Shown: one piece after another, positions 60,185-64,000 of the stretch
Layout: each line of letters begins with the position of its first letter
Position numbering within the stretch: the first letter of the stretch is position 1
Assembly: GCF_015644585.1 (NCBI RefSeq)
Contig: NZ_JADOBI010000002.1
Location: 124,001-188,000, forward strand
Reading direction: 5' to 3'
Source: Rahnella laticis
Lineage (GTDB): Bacteria > Pseudomonadota > Gammaproteobacteria > Enterobacterales > Enterobacteriaceae
DNA: 64,000 bases
The notes under the pieces: generated by a model
Seen by the model: the letters and a program-made list of their open reading frames with translations, nothing else
What the model was told of the DNA's origin: nothing
Database searches by the model: none
Translations under genes and position numbers: made by a program

Positions 60185-62338
60185 GTGAACGCCAAAACCT
60201 CTGCTTTTATCATCACGTTTTTATCAGTTTTGAACCCAGTATCAGTCAGTTACGCACAGTCAGCGCCGGGCACTTCCGCGAAAGATTCCGACGATTCGTC
60301 AGATTCTTCTTCGCTGATGGTCATCAGGCGTGAAAGCACCGGCGGATTATCCGAGCTGGATACCCCTGCGGCGGTGAGCGTGATTGATGGCGACGATTTC
60401 AGAAACAGCAAAGCGCAGGTCAACCTGTCTGAAAGCCTCGGCAGCGTTCCGGGTTTACAGGTTCAGAACCGCCAGAACTACGCGCAGGATTTACAACTTT
60501 CCGTTCGCGGATTCGGCAGCCGTTCCATGTATGGCGTGCGTGGCGTGCGCATCTATGTCGATGGCATTCCGGCCACCATGCCAGACGGGCAGGGTCAGAC
60601 CTCCAATATCGACCTGAACTCGGTCGACCGCGTGGAAGTGCTGCGCGGCCCGTATTCAGCCCTCTACGGCAACTCTTCCGGCGGTGTCGTCAACGTGGAT
60701 ACCCAAACCGGTTCCCAGCCCGCCAAACTTGAAGCCGGCACCTATTTTGGCAGTTACGGTTCTTTCCGTAACAGCGTAAAAGCCAGCGGCGCAACCGGCG
60801 ACGGCACGCATGCGGGCGACGTGAATTACCTGATTTCCGGTTCGCGATTCACCACCGACGGCTACCGCGACCACAGCGGTACGCAAAAAAATCTCGGTAA
60901 CGGCAAACTGGGCGTGCGTATCGATGACGCCAGCACCCTGACGCTGATGTTTAACAGCGTGTCCGTGGATGCGAACGATCCGGGCGGTCTGACCGAATCC
61001 GAATGGCACGACAACCCGAAACAGGCGACCCGCGCCGATCAGTACAATGCGCGTAAATCGCTGGATCAGACGCAAGTCGGCCTGCGCTACCAGCGTCAGA
61101 TGGGCGAGAACGACGAGTTCAGCCTGATGACTTACCACGGCGAGCGTCACACCACGCAATACCAAACCATTCCTGCCGCGTCGCAGAAAAACCCGCTGAA
61201 CGCAGGCGGTGTGATTGTGCTGGAGCGTAAATATTCCGGTGTAGATACACGCTGGAAACATGACGATCAGATAGGTTCCGTGCCGTTCTCCGTCACCGGT
61301 GGCCTGGATTATGAAACCATGACCGAGCGTCGTTTCGGTTATGAGAACTTCGATTCTGATGGCGATCTTGGCGTGAAGGGCAATGAACGCCGTAACGAAA
61401 AGAACGTGATGTGGAACCTGGATCCGTATCTGCAAACCACGTGGAACCTGACGCCACGCTGGACGCTGGATGTCGGCGCGCGCTACAGCACCGTTAATTT
61501 CGATTCAACGGATTACTACATCACCGGCAGCAACCCGGATGACAGCGGTTCACGCCGTTATCACAAACTGTTGCCGATGGCGTCCCTGAACTTCGCGGTG
61601 ACGCCAACGCTGAATACTTATATCTCTGCGGGCCGTGGTTTTGAAACTCCGACCATTAACGAGCTTTCTTACCGCACTGACGGCAAGTCTGGCCTGAACC
61701 TGGATCTGAAACCGGCGACCAGCACAACGGTTGAAGTCGGCAGCAAATGGCGCGTCGGTAACGGTTTAGTGACCGCCGCCGTGTTCCAGACCGATACCGA
61801 TGACGAGCTGATTGTTGCCGAAAGCGTCGGGGGCCGTTCGAGCTACATGAACGCCGGGAAAACCCGTCGTCGCGGGCTGGAGCTGTCATTAGATCAGCAA
61901 TTCGAAGAGAACTGGCGTCTGAAAATGGCCTGGACCTTGCTCGATGCGACATTCCGCAACGAAACCTGCGGCGCGGGCGACTGCACGCCAGCGGGTAACC
62001 GTCTGCCGGGGATCGCACGCAACATGGGTTACGCCTCGCTGGAATGGGCACCGGTTGACGGCTGGCACGCGGGCGCGGATGTCCGCTACATGAGCGATAT
62101 CGAAGTCAATGATGAAAACAGCGAGCAGGCGCCGGCCTATACCGTCGCCAGCGTGAGTGCGGGTTACCGCTTCAACTGGAACAAAGTGACGCTCGACCTG
62201 TTCACCCGCGTCGATAACCTGTTCGACAAAAATTACGTCGGTTCCGTGATCGTCAACGAAGGCAATGGCCGCTATTTCGAGCCTGCACCTGGCAGGAACT
62301 ACGGTGGCGGAGCTACGCTCTCTTATAGCTTCGAATAA
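60185..62338 (+). CDS. pqqU: TonB-dependent receptor, PqqU (YncD) type
   Basis: A 717-residue outer-membrane receptor. It has a signal peptide (FIITFLSVLNPVSVSYAQSA), a TonB-box-like SLMVIRR, and a plug with GLSELDTPAAVSVIDGDDFR and RVEVLRGPYSALYGNSSGGV. The barrel ends RNYGGGATLSYSFE. Length and plug sequence resemble E. coli YncD, shown to import the redox cofactor PQQ and renamed PqqU. The gene for the PQQ-dependent glucose dehydrogenase follows 191 bp later, a strong context match. The start is GTG at 60185; no ATG precedes the signal peptide. Confidence 0.82.
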   Translation: MNAKTSAFIITFLSVLNPVSVSYAQSAPGTSAKDSDDSSDSSSLMVIRRESTGGLSELDTPAAVSVIDGDDFRNSKAQVNLSESLGSVPGLQVQNRQNYAQDLQLSVRGFGSRSMYGVRGVRIYVDGIPATMPDGQGQTSNIDLNSVDRVEVLRGPYSALYGNSSGGVVNVDTQTGSQPAKLEAGTYFGSYGSFRNSVKASGATGDGTHAGDVNYLISGSRFTTDGYRDHSGTQKNLGNGKLGVRIDDASTLTLMFNSVSVDANDPGGLTESEWHDNPKQATRADQYNARKSLDQTQVGLRYQRQMGENDEFSLMTYHGERHTTQYQTIPAASQKNPLNAGGVIVLERKYSGVDTRWKHDDQIGSVPFSVTGGLDYETMTERRFGYENFDSDGDLGVKGNERRNEKNVMWNLDPYLQTTWNLTPRWTLDVGARYSTVNFDSTDYYITGSNPDDSGSRRYHKLLPMASLNFAVTPTLNTYISAGRGFETPTINELSYRTDGKSGLNLDLKPATSTTVEVGSKWRVGNGLVTAAVFQTDTDDELIVAESVGGRSSYMNAGKTRRRGLELSLDQQFEENWRLKMAWTLLDATFRNETCGAGDCTPAGNRLPGIARNMGYASLEWAPVDGWHAGADVRYMSDIEVNDENSEQAPAYTVASVSAGYRFNWNKVTLDLFTRVDNLFDKNYVGSVIVNEGNGRYFEPAPGRNYGGGATLSYSFE

Positions 62339-62402
62339 GTTTTATGTTTTCAATCAGTCAAAGAAGTCCGTTTTAATTTTGTAAAAAAGTACCCCCGCGA
62401 AG

Positions 62403-62437
62403 CTGCCAGACGCCTGCACGTGTTAACGCTGGCAGCA
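62403..62437 (+). other. stem-loop between pqqU and gcd
   Basis: GCTGCCAG/CTGGCAGC, 8 perfect pairs, with no T-run behind it. It may end or stabilise the receptor mRNA. Confidence 0.5.
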
Positions 62438-62529
62438 TTCGCAAGGCATGACGCCCGTGTAAACCGGGTGTTCTTGAAGATTCAGCGCACCTGAATCGAC
62501 GATTATAAAAATCTGTAAGGTCATCAACT

Positions 62530-64000
62530 ATGGAAACGAAAGCCTCGTTATCACGCATCGTCGTAATAATTACCGCTTTGTTCGCCGCGTTAAGCGGGAT
62601 TTATCTTTTAGCCGGCGGTATCTGGCTGGCGAAATTAGGTGGTTCTATTTATTACATTATTGCCGGTGTGATTTCGCTGGTCACCGCGTGGCTGCTGTTC
62701 CGCCGTCGCTCTTCTGCATTACTGCTTTACGCCGTGTTCCTCTTCGGCACCACGATCTGGGCTGTGTGGGAAGTGGGCACAGACTTCTGGGCGCTGACAC
62801 CGCGTCTGGACGTGACCTTCTTCCTCGGCCTGTGGATCCTGCTGCCCGTTGTGTATAACCAGATGATCGCTAAGAACGCTTTCGCACGCGGCGCACTGGC
62901 GCTGTCGCTGGTGTTCACCGTGATCGTTCTGGGTTATTCCATCTTCAACGACCCGCAGGTCATTAACGGCACGATTAAAGCGGCAGATTCTGCGCCTGCC
63001 AAATCGGATTCCGGCATTCCTGACGGTGACTGGCCTGCCTATGGTCGTACTCAGGGCGGTACCCGTTACTCGCCGCTGAGCCAGATCAACGACCAGAACG
63101 TGCATAAGCTGGATGTGGCCTGGACTTTCCGTACTGGCGACCTGAAAACAGCCAACGATCCGGGTGAAATCACGGATGAAGTGACGCCAATCAAAATCGG
63201 CGACATGCTTTATCTGTGTACGCCACACCAGAAACTGTTTGCTCTGGATGCTGCGACCGGTAAAGAGAAGTGGAAATTTGATCCGCAGCTCAAGCCGAAC
63301 CCGACTTTCCAGCACGTCACCTGCCGTGGTGTGTCTTATCATGAGACCACGCCAGCCGCGCAAGGCACCGAAACCAACGGCGCAGCGCCTGCGGTTTGTT
63401 CACGTCGCATCATTCTGCCTGTCAACGATGGCCGTCTGTTCGCACTGGACGCTGAAACCGGCGCACGTTGCCCGGCATTCGGTAACAACGGTGAGCTGAA
63501 CCTGCAAAGCAACATGCCTAACGCGGTTCCTGGCCACTACGAACCGACTTCACCGCCAATCATCACTAAATCTGTGATCATTGTTGCCGGTGCGGTAACC
63601 GATAACAACTCAACCCGCGAGCCTTCTGGCGTGATCCGTGGTTTTGACGTTGAAACCGGTAAACTGCTGTGGGCCTTCGATCCGGGCGCGTCTGATCCGA
63701 ACAAGCTGCCTGCTGAAGGCGAGCACTTCGTGGCGAACTCCCCGAACTCATGGGCTCCTGCGTCATATGACGACAAACTGGATCTGGTTTACCTGCCAAT
63801 CGGCGTAGCGACTCCGGATATCTGGGGCGGCAACCGTACACCAAATATGGAACGTTTCGCGAGCGGCCTGCTGGCGCTGAACGCCTCCACCGGTAAACTG
63901 GCGTGGTTCTACCAGACTGTTCACCACGATCTGTGGGATATGGACGTTCCGGCTCAGCCAACGCTGGCTGACATCACCGACAAGAACGGCAACAAAGTTC
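62530..64000 (+). CDS. gcd: PQQ-dependent membrane glucose dehydrogenase (partial, runs off the window)
   Basis: The first 490 codons of a quinoprotein (about 800 residues when complete). Five N-terminal membrane helices (ALFAALSGIYLLAGGIWLAK to LSLVFTVIVLGYSIF) anchor it, followed by the periplasmic propeller: DGDWPAYGRTQGGTRYSPLS, HVTCRGVSY, and WAPASYDDKLDLVYLPIGVA and FYQTVHHDLWDMDVPAQPTL. It oxidises glucose to gluconate in the periplasm, passing electrons to ubiquinone, and so acidifies the surroundings and dissolves mineral phosphate, a known trait of Rahnella. It needs PQQ, which the adjacent receptor can import. The start is ATG 62530 with TAAGG upstream. Confidence 0.95.
   Translation, partial: METKASLSRIVVIITALFAALSGIYLLAGGIWLAKLGGSIYYIIAGVISLVTAWLLFRRRSSALLLYAVFLFGTTIWAVWEVGTDFWALTPRLDVTFFLGLWILLPVVYNQMIAKNAFARGALALSLVFTVIVLGYSIFNDPQVINGTIKAADSAPAKSDSGIPDGDWPAYGRTQGGTRYSPLSQINDQNVHKLDVAWTFRTGDLKTANDPGEITDEVTPIKIGDMLYLCTPHQKLFALDAATGKEKWKFDPQLKPNPTFQHVTCRGVSYHETTPAAQGTETNGAAPAVCSRRIILPVNDGRLFALDAETGARCPAFGNNGELNLQSNMPNAVPGHYEPTSPPIITKSVIIVAGAVTDNNSTREPSGVIRGFDVETGKLLWAFDPGASDPNKLPAEGEHFVANSPNSWAPASYDDKLDLVYLPIGVATPDIWGGNRTPNMERFASGLLALNASTGKLAWFYQTVHHDLWDMDVPAQPTLADITDKNGNKV

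Overview
The window looks like part of a large plasmid or secondary replicon of an enterobacterium, most likely Rahnella or a close relative in the Yersiniaceae. This is inferred from gene content and the Enterobacterales-like coding style, not from a search. The replicon core lies at 2.2-6.9 kb: a Rep_3-type initiator (repA), about 19 iterons with Dam sites and a DnaA box, a ParF/ParG-type partition pair, and a 1.4 kb gene-free stretch packed with GGATT words and two 8-bp tandem arrays, a plausible centromere. Nearly everything else is accessory metabolism, transport and sensing typical of a plant- or soil-associated enterobacterium.

Layout. 0-2 kb: start of a peptide/nickel-type ABC importer. 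2-6.9 kb: replication and partition. 6.9-20 kb: an amine/amino acid catabolic island with a PotA-like ATPase, a MocR regulator, gabT-gabD, a binding protein with two permeases, then an SDR, an APH-family kinase, a class III PLP enzyme of the phospho-lyase type, and a GntR/FCD regulator. A perfect TGATGCATCA palindrome lies before the binding-protein gene, before the SDR gene and before the regulator, suggesting one regulon. 20-25 kb: a DmsABC-like molybdoenzyme with a fourth Fe-S protein. 25-28 kb: a sugar porter with a perfect CRP site, and fabV. 28.3-31.9 kb: a strongly AT-rich three-gene ABC-three-component (ABC-3C) type conflict system, clearly foreign in base composition.

32-37 kb: gltS, a TM2 protein, a DUF1471-like protein, an nlp/ner-like regulator preceded by a C4-like antisense RNA and a coupled leader ORF, and two DUF892 (YciE/YciF) proteins. 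37-46 kb: ygbA with an NsrR-like site, a siderophore receptor, a chemoreceptor paired with an orphan binding protein, and sad/ptrR. 46-49.9 kb: a plasmid-borne hns, cytochrome b561, a PanE-family reductase and a Fic protein. 49.9-57.3 kb: a rhamnose-type ABC importer with rhaS and aldA. 57.5-64 kb: a coiled-coil membrane protein, an exported alpha/beta hydrolase, a PqqU-like TonB receptor and the PQQ-dependent glucose dehydrogenase gcd, which runs off the end.

The most interesting items are the ABC-3C locus, the kinase/phospho-lyase catabolic regulon with its shared operator, the C4-like RNA whose loop is complementary to a downstream Shine-Dalgarno, and the GGATT/octamer repeat region next to parFG. 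I saw no tRNA, rRNA, CRISPR array or intact insertion sequence.
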